Part shown: in pieces, positions 1 through 12,119 of the stretch | Layout of the letters: each line of letters opens with the position of its first letter | Numbering within the stretch: the stretch's first letter is position 1 | From: Sinonovacula constricta | Taxonomy: Eukaryota; Mollusca; Bivalvia; Cardiida; Solecurtidae | NCBI GenBank assembly: GCA_007844125.1 | Contig: CM017573.1 | Location: forward strand, 3,177,141-3,241,140 | Direction: 5' to 3' | Length of the DNA: 64,000 nucleotides | Notes under the pieces: generated by a model | Database searches by the model: none | The model's input: only the letters and a program-made list of their open reading frames with translations | What the model was told of the DNA's origin: nothing | Translations under genes and position numbers: made by a program

Positions 1-2898
1 ACTTTATTGCCATTGTCAAATCTACATTTAGAGTAATGGTTTACTTGGGTATGCATTTTTTTTAACTTAAGATCATAAAATATTTCAGTTATTTGAAAGG
101 AGATACATGTAGTTTAATATGCTAAATGTATTTGAAACAGATTTTTTAAAATGTTGGGAAAGCCACCTTCCTGAACAATTTCAAAAAGGTTAAATTATGT
201 GGGACACACCTTTTGTCACCAACATTGATTGCCGTTCTTGTAAAAATATAACCTTAAGGCTCATCTGTCATGTTTTGTTGTCTACCGTAGTTCTTGTTAT
301 TGCAATGTTGTATCGTGAGGCAGTGCCGAGCTTTATGCCAATTACATTGAAAGTTTATGTATAGATTAGGGTGGCCATTTTGAACGCCATCTTGAATATC
401 CGAAACGAATATAAGTGATTCGAATCAATCCGAATTAAATTTAAATTATCGATGATTTATCTCACCGTAACTTACATGGAATAAAAGTCTCAATTTGGGG
501 CATTTTTTCTGTTATAGGGACGCTTATTCAAATATTGAAAAAAAATCGGTTCCGGATTCAAAAGTGAACGATTTTATATGGAACATACCTTAATATAAAG
601 CCAGTTGTATATCTTAATAAATTTACATTGATAAATGAAAGTTTATTAAGCAGAGTAACTACAAAGTACAGGACTCTCCTTTATGCCTGTTCTTCCGGCG
701 AACAAAAAGTTCCGGTCCTGTAAGTAACATTGCACTAAATACAACCGAAGGATTATCATACAGTCGACCGAACTCTTGAGAGAAGTTTTGGTCGTACAAG
801 GGCCATAGGGTAATAGATATGCGACTAAAACATGTGTATTAAAGATGCTTGACGTGAACATAGGAACACATGTTTCGAGTCAAGTTTTTCCCTCGTGCTT
901 CTATCGACAATATTTGGCTAATAACCTTTCATCTGAAACGCTCCCAAGTAATTGTGTTCACCTTGTATTGTTTCGAACTTTCTTAATTTGAATAGATTTT
1001 GATAGGGTTTGTTAAAAGATATAAAACCGGACAAAGCTGGTTAATAAAGCACGGAAGAAAAAAGGAAAAGAAAAACACCAACTGTTTTTTCAAGTTACAC
1101 ATTGTTTGCATTTTCTATTAAAATACTCTTAATAAGGCACAGAAACTATTTTCATTACTCACTGAAAAATAAAACGTTAGATTGGATGTGTTGAAACAGT
1201 TTCAAGAAATCAGTAGTCTTGAGTGGCATCTGTTCGATCTTATTTTTCATGGAGTACATAAAATATAAATTTGATATTGTCGTTGCAACACGTTTTATTT
1301 AATTCACTACAAACTATAAGGCTTATTGTATAAACTAAGTTCTCTGAACGAAGATTAAATCAAAGAAAGCCTTTTCATTCTTGACTGATCACAATCCATC
1401 TCGACCTAAACAATAACCGTAGTGGGTTATCTTAGACAATTTTTTAGGTTCTACGCATGCGCGCCTCAAAGCTCTATCGATTTCTACTCTGTGCGATGGC
1501 GAGATATCGTCTGTCTTCCGTTGCAAGACGGCCACATATGTGTTAGATGGATGGCATTCTCCACTCTCCTGCTCACTCCAACACGAGTATATAACAGCGT
1601 AGCTGGAAATGATAAGTTAGAAAACAAATTTGCGCAAGTTCTATTGCTTTGTTTAAACTTTCTATAAACAACGTTCCGGGTATACACACAAAAATGGTTC
1701 TGTACATAATTTTAATATGGCAATACAAAAAGTATATGCTAACAAACACGTCTAGGATTTAATTTTGGTTTAACTTTATATCAACAAGTTATGTTTCGGA
1801 AATACACAAAACAAACGGATCCCGCAAGTCCCAAAACTTGATATTGTCATATCGTTACACGTCAAACAAGTGTATGATTAAAGCGCAAGTCTAAATGTTT
1901 TTATTTAATCTTTTTATCAATAATAATACAATAAGTTTTTTAAGAACAAACAAACACGTTTATAATTACGTGAGATAATATCGGAAACATTTGATATTGT
2001 ACCCTGATCCGTTGTATTTTCCCGATATCCACCACCAACCAGTCATGAAATCATACGTATACACCCGTATGCTTTAAGAGTTTACTGTATTAAAGTTTGC
2101 TTGTACATTTACCCGCCACAATCACATGTGAAGATGTTTGACAACTTGTTTTTAAGTTAACAGTATACTGTATGTATTCGTCAGAAATAGAGAATCTGTT
2201 CTCTCCTTAAAGGTGGTATCCGACAGTTGGGACCAAAATATTTTCATTAAGCATCTTAATAAACCAGTGTTACCTGCACAGATCTGTTCAGATACCTGAG
2301 CAAAATGCTGTTTATTAATGTCCTACAGCTGTATGAAAAGTGAACCATAACGTCACAATCGTAATTTTAAACATGTATTTTCTATCTGAGCCACGCTGCA
2401 CATTTAGTTATTTTTAAACGAAGAAAACCACGTGACCACTATGTTTTAGCTCATCCACGTCATCCGCTGTGACGCCGATGTCTAAGCAGGAATCCCAATC
2501 GATCTTATTTATAGATTCGAAAAGAATGAACATTTACTGACCTAAAATTGAGGTACTGTTGAAAATCATGAAAGCTTAGGCTGAAGAATGATTTATTTTT
2601 TTGCAGACAGTATGTGCAAACACACCAAACAGATGTCAGATATTGTAACATATATTAGATACAGGCAAGCTGTCGGCTACAACTTTTAAAGGGCATATTA
2701 GAAAAGAGGTAAACAATTTATAATGTAAAGATTTATTGAAAACACCCGTTGTACCTTACCGAATCCTTAACTCGAAAAGAAATTCGGTAAATTTGAATAT
2801 GACCATTAAAATCTATTCTAAAACACACATTTTAATTAAACGAACGCTTTTTCAATACGTCTACTTTAGACCATATTTAATATTTTCACGTGTATGAC
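1..2898. other. No recognisable gene; unique AT-rich sequence
   Basis: I see no convincing exon here. Short open frames of 60-80 codons at 646-861 (minus) and 1422-1687 (both strands) lack splice context or family resemblance. A TATATA motif lies near 1588-1594. The stretch may hold 3' exons or the 3' UTR of the minus-strand gene at 2899-3463, since that gene's last visible exon could end in a splice donor, but I could not trace such exons. Confidence 0.5.
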
Positions 2899-3463
2899 TT
2901 ACTTCTCGTAATCTGTCGTCAATATCCAGCCCGGCTTCATCCCCACCTGCCGTCCAATTTTGGTATCGAAGAACATCGTCAACCTCTCAGGGTGCGCTGG
3001 TGACGGAATAGCTGCGTGACCTTGACCTTTAGGACACCAGCTGCCGTAAAACTTGGAGCCGGCTGAAAACAAAGTTGTTGGGTAGAATTTTGTAAAAAAT
3101 CCTATTAATCAATGTGTATATATTTTATGTAATGGGTGAATGTTAACACATCCCAAAATAAACTTACTTATCGATGCCGTGCGTATTTTCTGTTCGCGTA
3201 GATCTACCAGAATCGTCATTTTAACTAGCTAATCTTACAATTACTTGCCTAGTATATAAACAAACTGCAAGAATGTGCAGAACAAAATAAACTTAGGCCT
3301 CGAAGCCTTTCGTGGTGGGTTTTTATTTAGGAAAACATACCTGCTTTTATGTCGAACCCTCCACGCGAGTTAAGTTCGAATACGATCCTGGCATCGTAGA
3401 TTTCCGTGAAGAACGACAGAACCGAGTCGCCGGCGCCGAGCTTCTGTGTGGCGTACCATTTAC
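2899..3463 (-). CDS. Two exons of an unrecognised protein (C-terminal part)
   Basis: Two minus-strand exons join in frame. The upstream exon is 3463-3341 (123 nt; acceptor CGTTTTAG, donor GTATGT). The downstream exon starts at 3062 (acceptor GTTTTCAG). Together they encode about 94 residues, running from KWYATQKLGAGDSVLSFF through VFELNSRGGFDIK and FYGSWCPKGQGHAA to GWILTTDYEK and a TAA stop at 2901-2899. The G+C is clearly higher than the surroundings, as expected of coding DNA. There are no transmembrane runs and only one Cys. I do not recognise the family. The stop overlaps a perfect GTAAGT donor (exon end 2903), so the frame may instead continue into further exons to the left. The start and 5' exons lie to the right, probably beyond or within the satellite block. 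The existence of the exons is well supported; the function is unknown. Confidence 0.6.
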
Positions 3464-5059
3464 CTAAAACGATAATGTGACGTCAACATAAGCGTTTTAT
3501 GTTAAATGTTTTATCACAGGATTCCCATCGTTTTCGCTTCAACACAGCCATAGCGTATTTTGTTATATAACACTAGTGTAATACAGCTTTTTGATTGGTA
3601 ATGTCATCGACGTCATCATAATGAAGATCGTCTCATACCTTTATTTCACCAAGTTTTGTTAAAATTTCGTAAAATCATATTTTGGCGACTAAAATCTACA
3701 TGTGATAAAATGGATCTGACACTCATTGTCATTTAATAATACAAACAGTTATCGCCATCGGCTCGCGTACTATTACTTTTACTGAACTGTCAGATCCAAA
3801 TTCTTAACCAAAAATGCAGTTAAAAAGGGTACTTATTGCATATCGTCATAGAAATGTATACGCAGACGTAACATCCGGTTAACCGGATACTATCCGGATA
3901 GTGTTTACGGTTATCAAGATAGCAAAAAGGTACTCATGGACATCCCTAGTTAACAATAAAGCTAAAATTATTAAGAAATTATTGAAGAAGCTTATGATAT
4001 TTTGTACGTTCCTTGTGTGAAATTATTTCGTAATACACACATATACGCGCACGCATGTACACATAAACCCTCAACAACATTTAAGAATCCAGACACAAAA
4101 TATCAAGCTCACGAGACAAACCTTGGAATCGTTTTAAATCAAAATCCTGCTGAAGCGCCATATCTTCCAGACGACATGATGATTCAGTGATGCTTTTACC
4201 CGCGCAAAACAAACTAAACCACGAACATAAAATATGTCCAATAACAGCAACCATTCTAATGCTGAATAGGCCAATTTCTGGCATTTAACATTTATACATT
4301 CAGTTATTTAAGTTCCGTAAGGCGCGTTATTTTTTAATATATATGTGTAAGGTTGATGTTAAAAACTGTAAGTCGTCGTGCACATGTAGCCTACAGTATT
4401 GCTGATGTACATATAAATTTACTGGCCTAGATATGTGGCGCTGTTGCAAGTGTTGATGTGGACTTTTGTCATTGCAGTAACAATAGATTGGTTACATGAA
4501 TGTTTACCGTTACTCCCTATCCAGATTGTGTGATAATATTACTTGTATCAACAGTAACATTAGATAGTGTTATTAAGAGTATGCGTTGGAAACCTTTCTG
4601 ATATGAAATGATCATCCTCCAATGGTAACGTAATTGAGTTTGTATGGACTTTCTATAAACTTATAAAATATATTATCTACCTGTTGCAGCTGTGCTTCTA
4701 GGTGACTCAATGCTATGTATGAGCTACTAACAGTTTTTAACAAAATTGTTCTCTGAGTCGGTATATTTTTTGTCTAGATATTGTAGACTGATCATAGTGT
4801 GACTTTGTGCACAAGTCATTACACTTTGTTAAATATCGGGAGCTGGTTAATATACCAAATACTGTAATGTCGTCTGATGCGAATATGAAAGTGGATAGGA
4901 GCAAAGTCCAAAATGATGAGTAGTACTCACGTGATAAGTGAAATGTTATAACAGCTTTCAAAACAGCGGGCAACATTGAAGTCCGGCATCCTGATGTATC
5001 ACGTGATTTAAGTAACCGGACATAAAACAATCTTATTAACATTTGGAAATCGGTAAGGA
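3464..5059. other. Intron or intergenic sequence upstream of the minus-strand exons
   Basis: AT-rich, with no exon I can defend. A short open minus-strand segment at about 4681-4726 is bounded by TTAG and GTAGAT and could be a microexon, but its phase cannot be tied to the exon at 3463. The 20-bp satellite begins at its right end. Confidence 0.4.
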
Positions 5060-7439
5060 ATGGCTTTCTAGGCCAGAATATACCTCTTTAGGCCAGAAGG
5101 TACTTCTCAAAGTCAGAGTAACGCCCCCACCCCACCCCTCCAAACCAGACTATCCCTGTCTAGGCCAAAATATTCCACTCAATGCCAGAATATTCCCGTC
5201 CCTGCCAGAATGTAATCCTTCCATGTCAGAATATACCGCTTCCTGCTGGAATATTCCTCACTCTAGACCAGAATATACCCCTCCGCTCGATAATATTCCC
5301 CTCCAGGCCAGAAAAATTCCCTTAAGGTGAAGATATACCCCTTCAGACCAGACTATTCCCTTCAATGGCAGAATATTCCGCTAAATGTCAGAATATACCC
5401 CTCCAGGCCAGAAAATACACCTCCAAACAAGAATATTCCTTTCCATGTCAGAATATATCCCTCTTTGTCAGAATATACCCCTCCAGGCCAGAAAATACGC
5501 ATCCAGATCCGAATATACCCCTCCATGTCAGAATATACCCCTCCCTGCTAGAATATTCCCTCTTGGCCAGAATATACCCCTCCGGTCGATAATATTCCCT
5601 TCCAAACCACAATATTCCCATGCAGGTTAGGAAATACCCCTTCAGAAACCCAGAATATTCCCCTCCGTGTCAGAATATACCCCTCCCTGCTTGAATATTC
5701 CCCTCTTGGCCAAAACATACCCCTCCGGTCGGTAATATACCCCTCCATGCCAGAATATACCCCTCCAGACCAGGATATTCCACTTAAGGCCAGAATATTC
5801 CCCTCCATGTCAGAATATACCCCTCAAGGCCAGAAAATACGCCTCCAGAATATGGCCTTCAGACCTGAATATACCCTTCCAGACCTGGATATTCCATTTC
5901 ACGCCAGAATATTCTCCCCCATGCCAAAATATACCCCTTCAGGCCAGATGATACGCCTCCAGCCAGAATATACCCATCCAGGCCAGAATATACACCCTCC
6001 ATGTCAGACTATACCCCTCAAGGTCAGATTATACGCCCCCCAGGCAAGAAAATACTCTCCATGCCAGACCGGAATATTCCCCTCCATGAGAGAATATACC
6101 CCTCCAGGCCAGAAAATACGCCTCTGTGACAGAATATGCCCCTCCAGGCTGGAATATACCCCTCCATGTCAGTATATTCCCCTCCATGTCAGAATATACC
6201 CCTCCCGGCCAAAATATACGTCTCTATATCAGAATATACCCCACCATGTCAGAATTTACTCCAGACCAGATTATTCCCCTCCATTCCATAATATACTACC
6301 CCAAATAAGAATATTCCCCTCCGTACCAGAACATATCCTTCCAGACAAGAATATACCACTCCACGTCAGAATATTCCCCTCCGTGCCAGAATATAACCAT
6401 CGAGACTAGAATTTTCCACTACAGGTAAGAATATTTCTCTCAATGCCAGCTCATTCGCCTCCATGCTAGTATAAAGCCCTCCATGCCAGATCAAACCACT
6501 ATGTCCGAATATACCCCTCCAATTAAACACATTCATGTCATGATACATCTCCTTCCTTCCATGCCAGTATATACCCCTCCATGTTGGATTTATATTTCCA
6601 TGTCAGAATATACCCTTCCATGCCTGAATATACCCCCAGACCAGAATATACCACTCCATGTCAGAATATACTCCTCCATGCTGGAATGTAACCCTCCATG
6701 TCAGAATATACCCCTCCATGCCAGAATATACCCTTCCATGCCTGAATATGCCCCCAGACCAGAATAGACACCTCCATGTCAGAATATACCCCCAGACCAG
6801 AATATACCACTCCATGTCAGAATATACCCCTCTATGCCGGAATATAACCCTCCATGTCAAAATATACCCCTTCCGCGAGAACACACAACTACATGCCACA
6901 ATCTATCGATCTACGTTAGAATTGACCCCATCAGACCACAATATACCCACAATGCCAGAATATGCCCCACCATGTCAGAATATACCCTTTTATGTTAGAC
7001 AATACACCTCTTGCAAGAATACACCCCATGTCAAAGTTCCCCTTCCAGACAGAATATTCCTCTACACGCCGGGGTACTAGTATTACCCTCCCGGCTGAAT
7101 ATATCCCCTCCTGACAAGAATATTCCCCTCCATGACATGATATTCCCTTCCAGACCAGAATATTCCTCTCCAGGCCAGAAAATACCCCACCATGTCGATC
7201 CCTCCCAGACTAGACTATTCCTCTCCATGTCAGAATATACCCATCCAGGCCAGAATATATCCCTTTATGACAGAATATAACCCACCATATCAGAATTTCA
7301 GCTCCAAGTCAGACTATTGCCCTCATTGCCAGAATATACCCCCTCCATATCAGGATATTCCCTTTTAGACCAAAGTATTCAACTCCACATCAGAATATAC
7401 CCTTCAGAACAGAATATTCCTCTTAACGCCAGAACATTC

Positions 7440-10400
7440 CCCCCAGGCCAGAATGTACCCCACCATGTCAGAATGTCCACTACATGCCAGAATATACCCC
7501 TCCAGAACAGAATACTCCATTCCACGACAGAATATTCTCCTCTGGGCCAAAATGTACCCCACCATGTCAGAATGTCCACTACATGCCAGAATATACCCCT
7601 CCAGAACAGAATATTCCATTCCACGACAGAATATTCCCCTCTGGGCCAGAATGTACCCCACCATATCAGAATGTCCACTACATGCCAGAATATACCCCTC
7701 CAGAACAGAATACTCCATTCCACGACAGAATATACCCCTCTGGGTCAGAATGTACCCCACCATGTCAGAATGTCCACTACATGCCAGAATATACCCCTCT
7801 GGGCCAGAATGTACCCCACCATGTCAAAATGTCCACTACATGCCAGAATAAAGCCCTCCAGAACAGAATATTCCATTCCACGACAGAATATTCCCCTCTG
7901 GGCCAGAATGTACCCCACCATGTCAGAATGTCCACTACATGCCAGAATATACCCCTCCAGAACAGAATATTCCATTCCACGACAGAATATTCCCCTCTGG
8001 GCCAGAATGTACCCCACCATGTCAGAATGTCCACTACATGCCAGAATATACCCCTCTGGGCCAGAATGTACCCAACCATGTCACAATGTCCACTACATGC
8101 CAGAATAAATCCCCCCTCCGAACAGAATATTCCATTCCACGCCAGAATATTCCCCTCTGGGCCAGAATGTACCCCACCATATCAGACTTTCGTCTCTAGA
8201 ACAGAATATTCCTTTCCACGCCAGAATATTTCCCTCCAGACCAGACTGTACCCCACAATGTCAGATTTTCCCCTCCATATCAGCATATACCCCTCGATGT
8301 AAGAATATTCCCAATTAGGCCAGAATATACCTCTCCATATCAGAAGTCCCCCTTCATGTCATGGTATACTCCTTCATGTCAGAATTTCCCCTCCATGTCA
8401 GAATATACCGTCAGAATGTACCCCACCATGTCAAAATGTCCACTACATGCCAGAATATACCCCTCCAGAACAGAATACTCCATTCCACGACAGAATATTC
8501 CCCTCTGGGCCAAAATGTACCCAACCATGTCAGAATGTCCACTACATGCCAGAATATACCCCTCCAGAATAGAATATTCCATTCCACGACAGAATATTCC
8601 CCTCTGGGCCAGAATGTACCCCACCATGTCAAAATGTCCACTACATGCCAGAATATAGCCCTCCAGAACAGAATATTCCATTCCACGACAGAATTTTCCC
8701 CTCTGGGCCAGAATGTACCCCACCATGTCAGAATGTCCACTACATGCCAGAATATACCCCTCCAGAACAGAATATTCCATTCCACGACAGAATATTCCCC
8801 TCTGGGCCAGAATGTACCCAACCATGTCAGAATGTCCACTACATGCCAGAATATACCCCTCCAGAACAGAATATTCCATTCCACGCCAGAATATTCCCCT
8901 CTGGGTCAGAATGTACCCCACCATGTCAGAATGTCCACTACATGCCAGAATATACCCCTCTGGGCCAGAATGTACCCCACCATATCAGAATGTCCACTAC
9001 ATGCCAGAATATACCCCTCCAGAACAGAATATTCCATTCCATGCCAGAATATTCCCCTCTGGGCCAGAATGTACCCCACCATGTCAAAATGTCCACTACA
9101 TGCCAGAATATACCCCTCTGGGCCAGAATGTACCCCACCATGTCAAAATGTCCACTACATGCCAGAATATTCCCCTCTGGGCCAGAATGTACCCCACCAT
9201 GTCAAAATGTCCACTACATGCCAGAATATACCCCTCCAGAACAGAATATTCCATTCCACGCCAGAATATTCCCCTCTGGGTCAGAATGTACCCCACCATG
9301 TCAGAATGTCCACTACATGCCAGAATATACCCCTCTGGGTCAGAATGTACCCCACCATGTCAGAATGTCCACTACATGCCAGAATATACCCCTCTGGGCC
9401 AGAATGTACCCCACCATGTCAAAATGTCCACTACATGCCAGAATAAAGCCCTCCAGAACAGAATATTCCATTCCACGCCAGAATATTCCCCTCTGGGTCA
9501 GAATGTACCCCACCATGTCAGAATGTCCACTACATGCCAGAATATACCCCTCCAGAACAGAATATTCCATTCCACGCCAGAATATTCCCCTCTGGACCAG
9601 AATGTACCCCACCATATCAGAATGTCCACTACATGCCAGAATATTCCCCTCTGGGTCAGAATGTACCCCACCATATCAGAATGTCCACTACATGCCAGAA
9701 TATACCCCTCTGGGCCAGAATGTACCCCACCATGTCAGAATGTCCACTAAATGCCAGAATATACCCCTCTGGGCCAGAATGTACCCCACCATGTCAGAAT
9801 GTCCACTACATGCCAGAATATACCCCTCTGGGCCAGAATGTACCCCACCATGTCAAAATGTCCACTACATGCCAGAATATACCCCTCTGGGCCAGAATGT
9901 ACCCCACCATGTCAGAATGTCCACTACATGCCAGAATATACCCCTCTGGGCCAGAATGTACCCCACCATGTCAGAATGTCCACTACATGCCAGAATATAC
10001 CCCTCTGGACCAAAATGTACCCCACCATGTCAGAATGTCCACTACATGCCAGAATATTCCCCTCTGGACCAGAATGTACCCCACCATGTCAGAATGTCCA
10101 CTACATGCCAGAATATTCCCCTCTGGGCCAGAATGTACCCCACCATGTCAAAATGTCCACTACATGCCAGAATATACACCTCCAGAACAGAATATTCCAT
10201 TCCACGCCAGAATATTCCCCTCTGGGCCAGAATGTACCCCACCATGTCAAAATGTCCACTACATGCCAGAATATACCCCTCCAGAACAGAATATTCCATT
10301 CCACGCCAGAATATTCCCCTCTGGGTCAGAATGTACCCCACCATATCAGAATGTCCACTACATGCCAGAATATACCCCTCTGGGTCAGAATGTACCCCAC

Positions 10401-10600
10401 CATATCAGAATGTCCACTACATGCCAGAATATACCCCTCTGGGTCAGAATGTACCCCACCATATCAGAATGTCCACTACATGCCAGAATATACCCCTCTG
10501 GGCCAGAATGTACCCCACCATGTCAGAATGTCCACTACATGCCAGAATATACCCCTCTGGGCCAGAATGTACCCCACCATATCAGACTTTCGTCTCTAGA
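7440..10600. repeat. Homogenised core of the 20-bp satellite with 60/100-bp higher-order units
   Basis: Within the core the monomers are organised as ordered types. One 60-bp triplet reads CCAGAATGTACCCCACCATG, TCAGAATGTCCACTACATGC, CAGAATATACCCCTCTGGGC. A longer version adds monomers containing CCTCCAGAACAGAATATTCC and CATTCCACG. The two versions alternate irregularly, tens of times, with very few base differences. This is the pattern expected from recent unequal exchange or amplification in the array centre. Confidence 0.9.
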
Positions 10601-10815
10601 ACAGAATATTCCTTTCCACTCCAGAATATTTCCCTACAGACCAGACTGTACCCCACAATGTCAGATTTTCCCCTCCATATCAGCATATACCCCTCGATGT
10701 AAGAATATTCTCAATTAGGCCAGAATATACCTTTCCATATCAGAAGTCCCCTTCATGTCATGGTATACTCCTTCATGTCAGAATTTCCCCTCCATGTCAG
10801 AATATACCGTCAGAA
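8171..10815. repeat. Large 2400-bp duplication inside the satellite
   Basis: A distinctive ~240-bp segment of variant monomers beginning ATCAGACTTTCGTCTCTAGA at 8181 recurs at 10581, exactly 2400 bp (120 monomers) later. It keeps the same order of variants to about 8410/10810, with only a few substitutions and a 1-bp indel. The block between the markers was evidently duplicated in register. Confidence 0.85.
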
Positions 10816-11430
10816 TATACCCCTCCATGGCAGAATATACCCCATTAGGCCACCCCTCTCCATGTCAAAATATACCCCATCCATGTCAGAGTATTCCCCT
10901 CCATATCAGAAGTTCCCCTACATGTCAGAGAATACCACTACATGCCAGAATATATCCCTCCATATCAGAAGCTCCCCTTATACTCCTCCATGTCAGGATA
11001 TACCGCTCCATGTCATGGTTTATCCCTCCATGTCAGGATATACCCCATCAATGTCAGAATATACCCCTCCATGTCAGAGTATACCTCTCCATGTCAGAAT
11101 ATACCGCTCCATGTCAGAGTATGCCACTCCATGTCAGAGTACGTCCCTCCATGTCAGAATATGTCCCTCCATGTCATAGTATACCACTCCTATCAGAATA
11201 TACCGCTACATGTCATTATATACCCCTCCATGTCAGGATATATCACTCCATGTCAGAATATACCCCTCCTTATCAGAAGTTCCCCTCAATGTCAGAATAT
11301 ACGGCTTCATGGCATAATATACCCCTCCATGTCAGGATATACCGCTCCATGTCATAGTATACCCCTCCATGTCAGAATATTGCCATCCATGTCAGAATAT
11401 ACCGCTCCATGTCAGAATATACCCCTAGCT

Positions 11431-12060
11431 TCATTTCTTTATTTATTCATATTTATATGATTTATTCACAATAATAATATTTATAAACTAATAAAATACA
11501 CCAACATCAGGGGGCTACTTTTATTATTTTTCAATAAACGTATGCTTTAACTCACTGTTATACGATACACGGATCAACATTTTACTTTTATTTTAAAAAG
11601 AAATTTTTTTTGTTTTAATTCTCACTCATTGTCAGAGTTGTGACTTTAAACCTTCAGTACGCTATTGCTTAAGTAATTCTTCTGTATATTATGCAGTAAA
11701 TTCTATGTTGTAGTTACATGAAAATTGTTTTATCTATTCAGAATTGCAGGTATATCCTATAACGTGCTAATTATAATTTTAATTTGTGTATTATTTATAT
11801 TATGTAGTTAATAAATTGTGTTTATATAAAAAGAAGATAGAAACTGATTAAAAAGTGTTGTTTTTTTAATTTATTATTGCACATGCATACATTTCGGTAC
11901 CACTTTAACCCGGGTATATTATGGACTTGTGAATATGCTCTGCTCCAGGCCACTTTACAGATAGATTTATTTCGGCAAAGGAAACATGCAATGGTTAACA
12001 GACAATTCAGCTGAACAGCTACAAAAACAATAACAAAATTAGAAAAAAAGAAACCAAGAA
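11431..12060. other. AT-rich spacer between two arrays
   Basis: Poly-T and poly-A-rich unique sequence with no open frame or recognisable element. Confidence 0.5.
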
Positions 12061-12108
12061 ACCGCCCCCCTCCCCCTCCCCCCCCCCCCCCCCCTCCCAC
12101 AACCACCT
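12061..12108. repeat. C-rich (G-rich on minus) homopolymer tract
   Basis: Nearly pure cytosine with a few T, including a run of about 17 C. The minus strand is a long G run that could form G-quadruplex DNA. It directly precedes the 51-bp array. Confidence 0.9.
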
Positions 12109-12119
12109 AAGATAACAAC

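Larger units (their letters stand above)
5060..11430. repeat. 6.4-kb satellite of a 20-bp monomer
   Basis: The whole block is built from a 20-bp monomer, consensus TCAGAATATACCCCTCCATG. Monomers are diverged at both edges (5060-7440 and 10820-11430) and homogenised in the middle. The monomer contains no stop codon in any forward frame, and the antisense strand is open in two frames. Since 20 is not a multiple of 3, each long frame simply cycles through three readings, and every 60 bp restores phase. This explains the very long overlapping open frames on both strands (up to 685 codons at 8645-10702). I treat none of them as a gene. What the array does, if anything, cannot be read from the sequence. 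Confidence 0.95.

Noticed and set aside
5043..8302. Series of 60-272-codon open frames
   Set aside because: Same satellite by-product as the 685-codon frame.
8645..10702. 685-codon open frame
   Set aside because: It lies wholly inside the 20-bp satellite. Comparable frames exist in the other forward frames and on the minus strand because the monomer lacks stop codons. No splice or start context is present.
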